64,000 nucleotides of DNA from Lentzea sp. NBRC 105346 (GTDB lineage Bacteria; Actinomycetota; Actinomycetes; Mycobacteriales; Pseudonocardiaceae), in contig NZ_BSTQ01000004.1 in assembly GCF_030269605.1 (NCBI RefSeq), positions 62,001-126,000 on the forward strand. The letters are read 5' to 3'. Positions 36,916 to 45,239 of this stretch are shown in pieces. The notes beneath the pieces are model-generated. The model did no database searches and had not been told where the DNA came from. It worked only from the letters and a program-made list of their open reading frames with translations. The number at the start of each line of letters is the position of its first letter. Position 1 is the stretch's first letter. The position numbers were made by a program, and so were the translations under genes.

Positions 36916-38028
36916 ATGCGCACCCTGCTTCAGGTCGTGCTGCTGCCGGACCGGACTCGGGTGTTCGCCCAGCTCTTCGGACGGTATCGGCGGTTCGGGT
37001 ACGCGGCGATCGGGATTTACGGGTTCGTCGTGGCGATTGTTGGTGCCACCGAGTTCGTCAAGTACGACGGTCCGGACGGCCTTTGGCCCGTGCTGTTCCT
37101 GCTGACGGCGGGTACGTACGCGTTGATGATGCGGTCGCCGCTGGACGCCTGGCGGTTGGCGTTTGTGGCGTTCGTCTTCGAGCACTTGGTTATCGACTAC
37201 ACGCCTGTTGCCACGTGGCAGTGGCTGGCGGTGCTCCCGAGCCTGGCGTTCGTGGCGTTGTTCTACTCACGCGGGGTTGTCGGTTGGGTGACGGGGTTGT
37301 CCGCCGTGCTGCTCGTGTGGTGGCCGGGCGAGTTGCAGCCACTGTTGTTCGCCCTCGTTATTGCCGTGGTGGGGTACCTCGTTGGGGCGCGCGGGCGGGC
37401 TGAGCAGCGCGTTGAAGAGGAGCGGGCTGCCAAGGGTGCGCTTGTTGAGCGCGCTCGGATTGCTCGCGAGATGCACGACATTGTGGCGCACCACATGTCC
37501 AACGTGGTGGTGCGTTGTGAGACCGCGCCTTATCGGATCAGTGGGTTGTCTGAGGACGCTCGGCGCGAGTTCGGGGAGGTGGGGGAGGCTGCTCGTAGTG
37601 CTATCACCGATATGCAGCGGCTGCTCGGCGTGTTGCGGGCCAACGGGGACGTTGCCGATCGGGAGCCCTTGCCTGGGATTGAGCAGATACCTGGGTTGGC
37701 GCGGAAAAGCGGTGTGGTGGCGGAGGTTGACGCCGACGGCGTGCCCGAGGCCGTGGGGTTGACTGCGTTTCGGGTGGTGCAGGAGGCGATTACCAACGCG
37801 CAGCGGCATGCGCCTGGGGCGGACGTGGCGGTGCGGGTCGTGCGGGACGTTGGGGGATTGGACGTGTCCGTGCGGAATACTGCTGGCGGGGCTTCGCTGG
37901 GTGGCGGCGGCGGGCACGGGTTGGCCGGGATGCGCGAGCGGGTTGGTGTGCATGGGGGCAGCCTGGAGGCGCACGGGACTGAGGATGGCGGCTTTCTTGT
38001 GCACGCTCGGATTCCATTGGGGGGATAA
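36916..38028 (+). CDS. Two-component sensor histidine kinase (NarL/DesK class)
   Basis: This encodes 370 residues. Residues 30-160 form four to five hydrophobic segments. The dimerisation/phosphoacceptor box ARIAREMHDIVAHHMSNVVV contains His187, typical of HisKA_3 kinases. The ATPase domain follows with VVQEAITNAQRHAPGADVAV (N box) and GGHGLAGMRERVGVHGG (G box). The response regulator gene begins one base after the stop. The ligand is unknown. Codon use is richer in T-ending and TTG codons than in most of the window. GTG 36913 is an alternative start. Confidence 0.93.
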   Translation: MRTLLQVVLLPDRTRVFAQLFGRYRRFGYAAIGIYGFVVAIVGATEFVKYDGPDGLWPVLFLLTAGTYALMMRSPLDAWRLAFVAFVFEHLVIDYTPVATWQWLAVLPSLAFVALFYSRGVVGWVTGLSAVLLVWWPGELQPLLFALVIAVVGYLVGARGRAEQRVEEERAAKGALVERARIAREMHDIVAHHMSNVVVRCETAPYRISGLSEDARREFGEVGEAARSAITDMQRLLGVLRANGDVADREPLPGIEQIPGLARKSGVVAEVDADGVPEAVGLTAFRVVQEAITNAQRHAPGADVAVRVVRDVGGLDVSVRNTAGGASLGGGGGHGLAGMRERVGVHGGSLEAHGTEDGGFLVHARIPLGG

Positions 38029-38682
38029 GTGATCAGGGTTGTCGTCGTCGACGACCAGGAGATGGTTCGGGACGGGTTCTCCGCGTTGTTGAACGCGCAG
38101 GACGATATTGAGGTGGTTGGGGCCGCCGGCAACGGGCGTGCTGCGGTGGAGTTGGTTCGTAAGGTGTTGCCGGACGTGGTGTTGATGGACGTTCGGATGC
38201 CTGAGATGGATGGGCTCACGGCTGCGAAGCTCTTGCTGGAAAGGGCTGACGGGCTTCGGGTTTTGATGCTGACCACGTTCGACCTTGATGAGTACGTGTA
38301 CGAGGCTTTGCGCGTGGGGGCCAGCGGGTTTCTGTTGAAGCATGCCTCGGCCGGTGAGTTGCTTAACGCTGTTCGCGTTGTGGCGCAAGGGGATGCGTTG
38401 CTGGCGCCCTCGATTACCAAGCGGCTCATCGAGGACGTTGTGCGGATGCGGAGGATTGAGAAGGTCAAGCCGGTTGGGTTGTCCGGGTTGACTGAGCGGG
38501 AGACGCAGGTTCTTGTGCTGGTGGCCAAAGGGATGTCCAACGCTGAGATTGCCGACCATCTCGTGTTGGCCGAGCAGACGGTTAAGACGCACGTTAGTCG
38601 CGTGTTGATGAAGCTGGGGTTGCGGGATCGGGCGCAGGCTGTCATTGCGGCGTATGAGAGTGGGCTTGTAGTACCTGGGTAA
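38029..38682 (+). CDS. NarL/FixJ-family response regulator
   Basis: The protein has 217 residues. The receiver domain has Asp9-Asp10, phosphoacceptor Asp54 (VVLMDVRMPEMDG) and the conserved Lys in GFLLKHASAGELL. The C-terminal LuxR-type helix-turn-helix reads LTERETQVLVLVAKGMSNAE then IADHLVLAEQTVKTHVSRVL. It is the partner of the kinase upstream; the GTG start follows the kinase stop directly. The target genes are unknown; the secreted hydrolase 50 bases downstream on the same strand is a candidate. It shares the T-ending codon bias of the kinase. Confidence 0.95.
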   Translation: MIRVVVVDDQEMVRDGFSALLNAQDDIEVVGAAGNGRAAVELVRKVLPDVVLMDVRMPEMDGLTAAKLLLERADGLRVLMLTTFDLDEYVYEALRVGASGFLLKHASAGELLNAVRVVAQGDALLAPSITKRLIEDVVRMRRIEKVKPVGLSGLTERETQVLVLVAKGMSNAEIADHLVLAEQTVKTHVSRVLMKLGLRDRAQAVIAAYESGLVVPG

Positions 38683-38733
38683 TGGCTCTGGGGAGTGACG
38701 CGTTCGGCGGGGTCACCTTCCTAGCTTCGGGCT

Positions 38734-39606
38734 ATGCCCAAGGCGATTCTCCTTCTGTTGCTGGTTTTCGCGGCGCCGCTGACTCGGACGGTCGGGGACG
38801 TCGAGAAGAAGGTCACGGTTATTGGTGACCTTGGCTCTGCGCGCCATATTGCGGTTGTGGTTCCTGGGTCCGATGTGGACATTCCTCGGTTCGAACGCAC
38901 TGTTGGGCGGATGGCTCGGGATCTATTCAACGAGGCTGGGCGGTCGGATCTGGCTGTGGTGGCCTGGCTCGGGTATCGCACGCCGCAGGGGCTTGGGGTG
39001 GATGCGGCTACCGGGCGGCTGGCCGAGGCTGGGGCTCGGGAGCTGGTGGACTTTGTGCGGGCGTTGCCCGCTACAGCGCACGTGCACGTGTTTGGGCACA
39101 GCTACGGGTCTGTGGTTGTTGCGTTGGCGGCCAAGGACATGGCTGTGGACGACATTGTGTTCACCGGGAGTCCTGGGGTGCGGGCGGCTTCTGTTGCGGA
39201 GCTTGGGACTACTGCGAACGTGTGGGCGGCTCGGGCGTCCGGGGACTGGATGCGGTTCGTGCCGAAGGTGCGGCTTGGGGACCTCGGGCACGGTAGGGAT
39301 CCGGCTTCGCCTGGGTTTGGCGCTCGGTTGTTCGCGGCCGAGGGGAGTCATGACTCGTATTACGCGCCGGGGAGTGCTTCGTTGCACTCGCTTTCGTTGA
39401 TTGAACCGCCCCGTCTTTCGTGGAGCTTGATCAGTTGTGTGTTCCAGCCGGGGTTGGCTGGTGTTGACGGTAGTAGAGGGTTTCGATCTCGGTCGGGGTG
39501 TGGTGGCCGATGCCGCTGTGCAGGCGTCGGTTGTTGTACCAGTCGAGGTATTCCAGGGTGGCGTATTCGACCTGGTCACGCCCCTGCCAGTGATCGCGTT
39601 TGCTGA
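38734..39606 (+). pseudogene. Secreted alpha/beta hydrolase, 3' end replaced by an IS3-family insertion
   Basis: The N-terminus MPKAILLLLLVFAAPLTRTV is a signal peptide. HVFGHSYGSVVVALAA holds the nucleophile Ser in an alpha/beta hydrolase elbow, and AAEGSHDSYYAPGSASLHSL near the end probably contains the catalytic His. The family resembles DUF1023-type hydrolases. An IS enters at codon 223 (after base 39401), so the frame now runs 205 bases into the element and adds about 67 foreign residues. Joining across the 3-bp target duplication restores an ending of SLIAVGERP and a TGA at 40742-40744. Only the last seven codons were lost, so the protein may still fold and work. Confidence 0.85.
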
Positions 39607-40351
39607 TCAGTTCGGTCTTGTAGAGGCCGATGGTGGATTCGGCGAGGGCGTTGTCGTAGGCGTCGGCGACCGAGCCGACCGAGGCGTCGATGCCGGACTC
39701 GAGCAGGTGGTCGGTGAACGCGATCGAGGTGTACTGGCTACCGGCGTCGGAGTGGTGCACCAGCCCCGCACCGACCGGGCGGCCGGTGCGGGCGCGGGTC
39801 CACAACCCCATCTCGAGTGCGTCGAGCACCAGCGTGGTGCGCATGCTGGTGTCGGCCTTCCAGCCCACGATCCGCCGCGAGAACGCGTCGAGCACGAACG
39901 CGACATAGACGGTGCCCGAGCCGGTGGGCACGTAGGTGAAGTCCGCGACCCACAACGCGTCCGGCCGGGCGGCGGCGAAGTTGCGGTCCACCAGATCGGT
40001 GGCCCGGCGCCCGTCGCGGGCCGCGATGGTGGTGCGACGGGGTTTGCCGCGCACCGCGCCGGTGATGCCCAGTCCGCGCATCAGCCGCTCCACCGTGCAC
40101 CGGGCGACCGGGATACCGGTGCGGCGCAACGCGTGCCAGACCTTGCGCGCCCCGTAGACCCGGTAGTTGTCCTCCCAGACCATCCGGATCTCGGCCTTCA
40201 GCACCGCGTCCCGCGCGGCCCGCGCCGAGACCGGGCGGGACTTGGCCGCGTAGTAGCTCGACGGGGCGATCGCCACACCCGCATCACGCAGGACCCGGCA
40301 GATCGGCTCGACCCCGAACCGCTCACGATGCGCGTCGATGTACTGGATCAC
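39431..40351 (-). CDS. IS3-family transposase OrfB (DDE integrase core)
   Basis: The protein has 306 residues. The DDE triad is Asp137 (LWVADFTY), Asp202 (LVHHSDAGSQYTS) and Glu238 (NALAESTIGLYKTE), with 35 residues between the second Asp and Glu, the rve-type spacing. The N-terminal HTH_21 region (YRVYGARKVWHALRRTGIPV) is present. The end, YNNRRLHSGIGHHTPTE, is the usual IS3 OrfB C-terminus. The GTG start overlaps the orfA stop by one base (TAGTG); translation may be coupled or use frameshifting to give an OrfAB fusion. Confidence 0.95.
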   Translation of the reverse strand: MIQYIDAHRERFGVEPICRVLRDAGVAIAPSSYYAAKSRPVSARAARDAVLKAEIRMVWEDNYRVYGARKVWHALRRTGIPVARCTVERLMRGLGITGAVRGKPRRTTIAARDGRRATDLVDRNFAAARPDALWVADFTYVPTGSGTVYVAFVLDAFSRRIVGWKADTSMRTTLVLDALEMGLWTRARTGRPVGAGLVHHSDAGSQYTSIAFTDHLLESGIDASVGSVADAYDNALAESTIGLYKTELISKRDHWQGRDQVEYATLEYLDWYNNRRLHSGIGHHTPTEIETLYYRQHQPTPAGTHN

Positions 40352-40668
40352 TACTGGCCGGGGCGGTCGAGCTCCGCCGCGAAGAAAGCCGCCGCGGACT
40401 TGAGGATCTCGTTCGCCCGCCGCAATTCCGCCACCTCCCGCTTGAGCCGGCGCAGCTCCGCGGACTCCTCACTCGTGGTGCCCGGCACCTGGCCGGCGTC
40501 GACCTCGGCCTGGCGCACCCACTTGCGCAGCGTCTCGGTGCTGACCCCGAACTTCGGCGCGATCGAACAGATCGCCGCCCACTGCGACGAGTACTCCTCC
40601 CGATGCTGCTCAACCAGCCGCACCGCCCGTTGCCGCACCTCAGCCGAATGCGGTGACGCTCCTGCCAT
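40351..40668 (-). CDS. IS3-family transposase OrfA (HTH protein)
   Basis: This encodes 105 residues starting [21 protein letters not shown] helix-turn-helix ([20 protein letters not shown]) binds the element ends. It is followed by a leucine-zipper-like coiled coil [20 protein letters not shown] for oligomerisation. AGGAGG lies nine bases before ATG 40668; ATG 40677 and upstream starts are also in frame. It acts with OrfB in transposition. Confidence 0.92.
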   Translation of the reverse strand: MAGASPHSAEVRQRAVRLVEQHREEYSSQWAAICSIAPKFGVSTETLRKWVRQAEVDAGQVPGTTSEESAELRRLKREVAELRRANEILKSAAAFFAAELDRPGQ

Positions 40669-40740
40669 GGACTCCATCCTCCTCAAGGAATGGAGCTCCA
40701 CCAAAGCTGGGGCGGTTCAGATCGCTGTGGGGGAGCGGCC

Positions 40741-41751
40741 TTGAGGAATCCGTTTGTGGACGGCGTGCGGTTCGTCGCGGTCGTCGGGGTGGTGTTGGGT
40801 CACTGGTTGGTCACCGCGTTCGTGCAGGGTGGCGACGGGTTGAGTGTGGACAGTCCGTTGCGGTGGATGCCTGGGCTCGTGCCGCTGACTTGGGTGTTGC
40901 AGACGCTGGGGTTGTTCTTCTTTGTTGGTGGGTTTGCGTCGGCACGGTCTGAGACGCCCTGGTGGGTGAGGCTTCGGCAGCTTGTGGTGCCGGTTGTGGT
41001 GTTGCTCGGATGCTGGGTGCTTGTGTTCGCTGGGCTGGCTGTGCGGGGGATCTCGCAGCAGACCGTGATGGCGGTCGGGTACATCGTGACCACGCCGTTG
41101 TGGTTCCTTGGGGTGTACGTGGTGCTGCTGGCGTTGCGGCCCGTGGTGCGGTGGCTGGACCAGTACTCGTGGGGTGTGCTGGTGCCGGTTGTACTGGTGT
41201 TCTTTGTGCCGTACGCGGTGTGGTGGGCTGCCTGGCAGCTCGGGTATGCGTTGGCGCGTAAGCGGATTCCTGGGCCACCGTTGCTGGTGGGTGGGGTTGT
41301 GGCCTACCTGTTGCTCGTGCGGTTCGGCGGGTTTCCCGTCAGCGCGGTGGGGATTCCGGGGGCGGCGTTGTCCAACCTGTCGCCGCCCACCTTTGCGGCG
41401 CTTGCGCTGGCGTTCGCGCAGATCGGGTTGGTGTTGACGATCGCGCCGGTGCTGACACGGCTTGGAGAGTCATCCACTAGCCGATGGGTTAACGCTCGGG
41501 CGTTGCCGATCTTTTTGGTGCACCAGAGTGCGTTGGTGGCGGTTTCGTTGCTTGTCAGAGCGCCGGGGCTGAGCTCGCCACCAGATCATCCGGGGTGGGT
41601 GTGGCAGCGGCTGGCGTGGTTGCCGGTGTTCGCGCTGGTGGCCTGGGGATGCTTGCCAGCAGCGCGATGGCGATCGTGGCGGCGTGCGGCACCACGATCA
41701 GTGCCGTCGGCTCCAGCACCAGCAGCGGCGGAACGCACGCCAGTGCCGTGA
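40741..41751 (+). CDS. Acyltransferase family 3 membrane protein
   Basis: This encodes about 336 residues with roughly ten membrane segments. It starts LRNPFVDGVRFVAVVGVVLG, the usual acyltransferase-3 N-terminus; a catalytic His is expected in the GHWLVTAF segment. LGLFFFVGGFASA and PLWFLGVYVVLLALRP are family-like. The native start is probably TTG 40741, overlapping the original hydrolase stop. The nearby IS end provides an in-frame ATG at 40690 that would add 17 residues. The 3' 197 bases overlap, antisense, the end of the next gene, which is also an acyltransferase; both C-termini look protein-like. The acceptor is unknown. Confidence 0.8.
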   Translation: MRNPFVDGVRFVAVVGVVLGHWLVTAFVQGGDGLSVDSPLRWMPGLVPLTWVLQTLGLFFFVGGFASARSETPWWVRLRQLVVPVVVLLGCWVLVFAGLAVRGISQQTVMAVGYIVTTPLWFLGVYVVLLALRPVVRWLDQYSWGVLVPVVLVFFVPYAVWWAAWQLGYALARKRIPGPPLLVGGVVAYLLLVRFGGFPVSAVGIPGAALSNLSPPTFAALALAFAQIGLVLTIAPVLTRLGESSTSRWVNARALPIFLVHQSALVAVSLLVRAPGLSSPPDHPGWVWQRLAWLPVFALVAWGCLPAARWRSWRRAAPRSVPSAPAPAAAERTPVP

Positions 41752-43567
41752 GCAGCCACGGCAGGCGCTTGTGGCAGGTGCCCGTGCGCGCGATGTGGAT
41801 CAGGTACCAGCCGAGCAGCAGGTGGATGACGTTCTGCAGCGGGTCGACCGGGAACACGACCAGCGTTGCCTCGTCGCCCAGGAAGCCGGTGACTACGAAA
41901 CCGAGCACGCCCAGCACCCCGTAGACCGCGCCCAGCGCGGTGGCCAGGCGGGTGCGGTGGGACTCGTGGCTCAGCTTGGGGAACCTTGCGTGCTGCGTCT
42001 CGAAGCGGTGGAAGACCAGCAGCAACGGTACGAGCGTCAGCACCAGCGCGACCGGGGCCTTCACGAAACCGAGCAGCGCGACCACCACGCCGAGCACCGC
42101 CAGGTACGCCAGGTAGATCGTCATCGGTGCGGTGCGGGCGAACTGGACGACCCGCCACGACCGGCCGTCGAGCCAGCGCGTCACCGGGCCGCGGACCAGC
42201 AGGGCGAGGCAGATCTGGCCCAGCCCCAGCACGATGACGCTGCGCGGGTGCCCGCCGTAGTGCACGAGGAGCGCGAACGCGGGGATGGTGACGCCGGTGA
42301 CGACGGCAAGCGTCCGCTTGGAGATGCGGTCGAGGCTGCCGTCGGCGTAGAAGAAGCCGTACTGCTGCATGAGCAACGCGCCGAGCAGCAACGTCACGTA
42401 GCCACCGGTGCGCCACTCGAGGCAGGCGCGCGCGATCTCCACGCCGAACGTCGCCGCGGCCAGCACCGCGGGCGTGGTGAGGCGGCGGTTGCGGTGCAGC
42501 CACGCCATCAGCGGCGTCGCGCACACCGCGAGGATGTAGACACCCAGGAACCACAACGGATGCGTGATCAGCCTGCTGTACGCGTCGACCTGCACGTCGA
42601 GCAGGTTCAGCGCCGCGAAGAGCACCACCCACAGCAGCACGAACGCCAGCACCGGCCGCAGCAGCCAGCTGATCCGGCTGGACACGTAGCAACCGAAGCC
42701 GCCGCGATGCTCCTGCCAGCTGAGCAGGTTCGCGTGCCCGCCCGCGAAGAAGAAGATCGGCACGACCTGCAACGCCCACAACCAGCTCGCGTCGAACCCG
42801 GTCCAGTGCGCGACGGTCGCGATCGTCTCGCTGACCACCAGCAGGCCGAGGCTCGCGATGCGCAGGAACGTCGCGTACCGGTCCTGCACCACGGGCAGCG
42901 GCGCGGTCGGCTGTTCCCGGCGCCGGTGGCTGGTGCGGGCGAGCAACAGGAACACGACGACCGCGCACCCGAACGCCCACGCGACCGCGGGCTCGTGCCC
43001 CGGCGGACCCCAGCGCTGGCGCCAGGAGTTGAACTTCAGTCCCTGCGCGTAGGCGAACGCGACGGCGTGGCAGGTGGTCGCGGCGCCACGCGGGTTGAGC
43101 TCGCACTGGGTGTGCAGGTCGTCGGTGAGCCGGTCGTCGAGCGCGCGCCGCGCGTCCTGGCCGAGCGGCTGACCCTTGTGTTCGGCGTACCGGAGCAGGT
43201 CGTACCCGAGGTCGTGCGCGCGGCAGGCGACGCTGAAGTCCCACTCGGTGTCGCCGGCGGGACCGGAGCAGCCACCGCCGTCATCGGCGACGCGCAACGT
43301 CTTGTCGGGCGCGATGACCGTCTTCGGGTCGCGGTTCTGCTCCTTGGCGAAGTCGCGCGGCAGATCCTGGCGCGGGTCGTGGGCGGGCGACGGGTGCGCG
43401 AGGGCGTCAACGGCCCGCGCGGCCTGCGCGACGTCACCGGTGGGCGGCGTCTGGTCGCCCGCGCCGGGCGGACGGCTGAGGACCACGCCGCACACGAAGA
43501 CGGCGAGCGTCAGCAGCGTGAACCGGAACCACACCGGCAGCCGGAGGAAGTGTGTGCGCGCGCCCAT
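41555..43567 (-). CDS. Phospholipase A2 - acyltransferase - DUF4383-like fusion membrane protein
   Basis: This is a 670-residue protein. A membrane anchor (FRFTLLTLAVFVCGVVL) is followed by an extracytoplasmic domain with Cys100, Cys115, Cys155 and Cys166 and the motif ACRAHDLGYDLLRY. His118-Asp119 matches the catalytic dyad of prokaryotic-type phospholipase A2 (PF09056). After a helix at about 190-210, residues 225-540 form an acyltransferase-3-like multi-pass region (LQVVPIFFFAGGHANLLSWQ, HPLWFLGVYILAVCATPLMA). The last part, VLGFVVTGFLGDEATLVVFP and VDPLQNVIHLLLGWYLIHIA, looks like DUF4383. Combining acyl release and acyl transfer suggests membrane lipid remodelling; this is inference. Confidence 0.8.
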   Translation of the reverse strand: MGARTHFLRLPVWFRFTLLTLAVFVCGVVLSRPPGAGDQTPPTGDVAQAARAVDALAHPSPAHDPRQDLPRDFAKEQNRDPKTVIAPDKTLRVADDGGGCSGPAGDTEWDFSVACRAHDLGYDLLRYAEHKGQPLGQDARRALDDRLTDDLHTQCELNPRGAATTCHAVAFAYAQGLKFNSWRQRWGPPGHEPAVAWAFGCAVVVFLLLARTSHRRREQPTAPLPVVQDRYATFLRIASLGLLVVSETIATVAHWTGFDASWLWALQVVPIFFFAGGHANLLSWQEHRGGFGCYVSSRISWLLRPVLAFVLLWVVLFAALNLLDVQVDAYSRLITHPLWFLGVYILAVCATPLMAWLHRNRRLTTPAVLAAATFGVEIARACLEWRTGGYVTLLLGALLMQQYGFFYADGSLDRISKRTLAVVTGVTIPAFALLVHYGGHPRSVIVLGLGQICLALLVRGPVTRWLDGRSWRVVQFARTAPMTIYLAYLAVLGVVVALLGFVKAPVALVLTLVPLLLVFHRFETQHARFPKLSHESHRTRLATALGAVYGVLGVLGFVVTGFLGDEATLVVFPVDPLQNVIHLLLGWYLIHIARTGTCHKRLPWLLTALACVPPLLVLEPTALIVVPHAATIAIALLASIPRPPARTPATTPAAATPTPDDLVASSAPAL

Positions 43568-43621
43568 TGGCGAGCCAGGTTACGGAAGCGCAACGGCGCC
43601 TCGCCAATTTCGCAGGTCGGA

Positions 43622-43678
43622 GTGCCGTTATGGCCACCTTCACGGACCTCAGGTCCGCCATGGTGGCCATAACGGCAC
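43622..43678. terminator. Double-stem hairpin, TGCCGTTA-type
   Basis: 17-bp arms GTGCCGTTATGGCCACC (43622-43638) and the complement at 43662-43678 enclose an inner CGGACC-TCA-GGTCCG stem. It lies just after the TetR gene stop and upstream of the phospholipase fusion gene, both on the minus strand. The outer arm shares GTGCCGTTAnGGnnACC with the hairpin after kgd. Confidence 0.7.
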
Positions 43679-43683
43679 CAAGG

Positions 43684-44277
43684 TCAGCTGGCGACCGCGG
43701 CGAGATCGGCGGTGGTTAGGGAGGCGAGGGCCATGCGGGTTAGCAGGGTCGCCATCTGGTCGCGGTCGAGATGTGCGCTGTGCGGCGTCGAGTTGATCAA
43801 CCCGAACACGGCGTGCGCGGCCGCCCGTGCCGTGGGCTCGTCCGCCTCGGGCACCGTGCGCCGGATCGTCTCCACCCACACCTCGACGTAGCGCCGCTGC
43901 AACGTGCGCACCCGCCGGCGGTCGGGATCGGTGAGGTTCGCGAGGTTGCGCATCTGCACGGTGATCAGCGCGGGGTCTTCCAAAGCGAAGTCGACGTGCC
44001 ACCGCACCAGGGCGCTCAACGCCTCCGCGGCGTCGCCCGCCGCGTCGACGCGTGCCTGCCCGCCGTCGAGCAGTCGTTCGGAGATGGACGTGAGCATCTC
44101 CCCGAGCATGGCGTCCTTGCTGCGGAAATGCCGGTAGAGGGCGGGCCCGGAGATGCCGACGGCCGCGCCGATGTCGTCGATGCCGACCCCGTGGAAGCCG
44201 TGCCGGGCGAAGAGCTCGGCCGCCGCGGTCAGGATCTGTTCGCGGCGGGACGGTTTGGCTGTCTCAGTGGACGACAC
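43684..44277 (-). CDS. TetR-family regulator, probably of the acyl-CoA carboxylase operon
   Basis: The protein has 197 residues. The N-terminal HTH is REQILTAAAELFARHGFHGV then IDDIGAAVGISGPALYRHFR. A helical ligand domain follows (LVRWHVDFALEDPALITVQM, NLANLTDPDRRRVRTLQRRY), of the type often found beside actinobacterial acyl-CoA carboxylase and dehydrogenase genes. Its own upstream region carries GGTTAGCAGGCGTTCAC, closely matching half of a larger palindrome before the carboxylase gene at 45305-45345. It therefore probably represses itself and the catabolic operon and responds to an acyl-CoA. The GTG start is eight bases from the site. Confidence 0.9.
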   Translation of the reverse strand: MSSTETAKPSRREQILTAAAELFARHGFHGVGIDDIGAAVGISGPALYRHFRSKDAMLGEMLTSISERLLDGGQARVDAAGDAAEALSALVRWHVDFALEDPALITVQMRNLANLTDPDRRRVRTLQRRYVEVWVETIRRTVPEADEPTARAAAHAVFGLINSTPHSAHLDRDQMATLLTRMALASLTTADLAAVAS

Positions 44278-44284
44278 ACCGGCA

Positions 44285-44301
44285 GGTTAGCAGGCGTTCA
44301 C
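44285..44301. promoter_or_regulatory. Putative operator upstream of the TetR gene
   Basis: GGTTAGCAGGCGTTCAC lies directly upstream of the TetR start. It aligns with GGTTAGGGAGCGTTAAC at 45305-45321, 13 of 17 bases being identical, and the following ATC is also shared. The second half of the dyad is weak here. Confidence 0.55.
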
Positions 44302-44442
44302 ATCCTGGAAAGTGAGGGAGTTTCGCCTGGTGTAGGCCGTCCGGGTTGACTATTGACGAATACTTCACACGGGCCTTACTCGTCGGTAACACTTGCTGTG
44401 CCCTGCATCACCCCTGCGTTGTCCTCTGTTAAGGAGGCCTCG

Positions 44443-45225
44443 ATGCGCCCTGCCCGAATTATCCTGTCTGCGGCAATTGCCGCCTTCGCATCGCTCGCTT
44501 TCGTTCAGCCCGCCAACGCGGCCACGAACTACGTCGCCCTGGGCGACTCGTACTCCAGCGGCGTCGGCACCGGCAGCTACATCGGTTCCAGTGGCGGCTG
44601 CAAGCGCAGCAACTACGCCTATCCCGCCCTGTGGGCCCAGGCCCACGGCGCCACGTTGACCTTCGTCGCCTGTTCCGGCGCGCGAACATCCGACGTGGTG
44701 AACAACCAGCTGTCGGCGTTGAACGCGTCCACCGGGATGGTCACGGTCAGCGTCGGCGGCAACGACGCCGGGTTCACCGACGTCATCACGACCTGCACCT
44801 TCGGTACCGACCAGGACTGCATCAACCGCACCAACCAGGCCAAGACGTACGCGCAGAACACGCTGCCGGGCCTGCTGGACAACGTCTACGCGCAGATCCG
44901 CAACCGCGCGCCCAGTGCTCGGGTGATCGTCATGGGCTACCCGCGCATGTACAAGGTGCCCGGCTCCTGCCAGGCCGGCCTGAGCGAGACGAAACGGTCC
45001 GCGATCAACAGCGCGGCGGACGTCCTCGCCACCGTCATCGGGCAGCGGGCGGCCGCGAAGGCGTTCACATACCGGGACATGCGCGACGCGTGGACCGGGC
45101 ACGAGATCTGCTCGTCGGACTGGTGGCTGAACAGCCTGAGCTGGCCCGTCGAGGAGTCCTACCACCCCAACCGCAACGGGCAGTCGAAGGGCTACTTGGC
45201 GCAGCTGAACGCCGTGACCGGCTGA
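44443..45225 (+). CDS. Secreted SGNH/GDSL-family esterase
   Basis: The protein has 260 residues with a signal peptide (MRPARIILSAAIAAFASLAF, cleavage near NAA). Ser36 is in YVALGDSYSSGVG, followed by VACSGARTSDVV, SVGGNDAGFTDV and the catalytic His241 in ESYHPNRNGQ. Six cysteines in typical spacing predict three disulfides, as in Streptomyces scabies-type secreted esterases. AAGGAGG precedes the ATG. It is divergent from the TetR gene and separated from the carboxylase operon by a terminator, so it is probably a single-gene unit. Confidence 0.92.
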   Translation: MRPARIILSAAIAAFASLAFVQPANAATNYVALGDSYSSGVGTGSYIGSSGGCKRSNYAYPALWAQAHGATLTFVACSGARTSDVVNNQLSALNASTGMVTVSVGGNDAGFTDVITTCTFGTDQDCINRTNQAKTYAQNTLPGLLDNVYAQIRNRAPSARVIVMGYPRMYKVPGSCQAGLSETKRSAINSAADVLATVIGQRAAAKAFTYRDMRDAWTGHEICSSDWWLNSLSWPVEESYHPNRNGQSKGYLAQLNAVTG

Positions 45226-45239
45226 TATCCGAGGCTTTC

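Larger units (their letters stand above)
39402..40719 (-). mobile_element. IS3-family insertion sequence, 1318 bp
   Basis: Terminal inverted repeats of 26 bp start TGAACCGCCCC at 39402 and end GGGGCGGTTCA at 40719, with three mismatches over TGAACCGCCCC..CTTT.GTGGAGCT. A 3-bp duplication GAT flanks the element (39399-39401 and 40720-40722), typical of the IS3 group. It carries orfA and orfB on the minus strand in -1 type arrangement. Both genes appear intact, so the copy may be active. It interrupts the hydrolase gene just before the acyltransferase gene. Confidence 0.93.
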
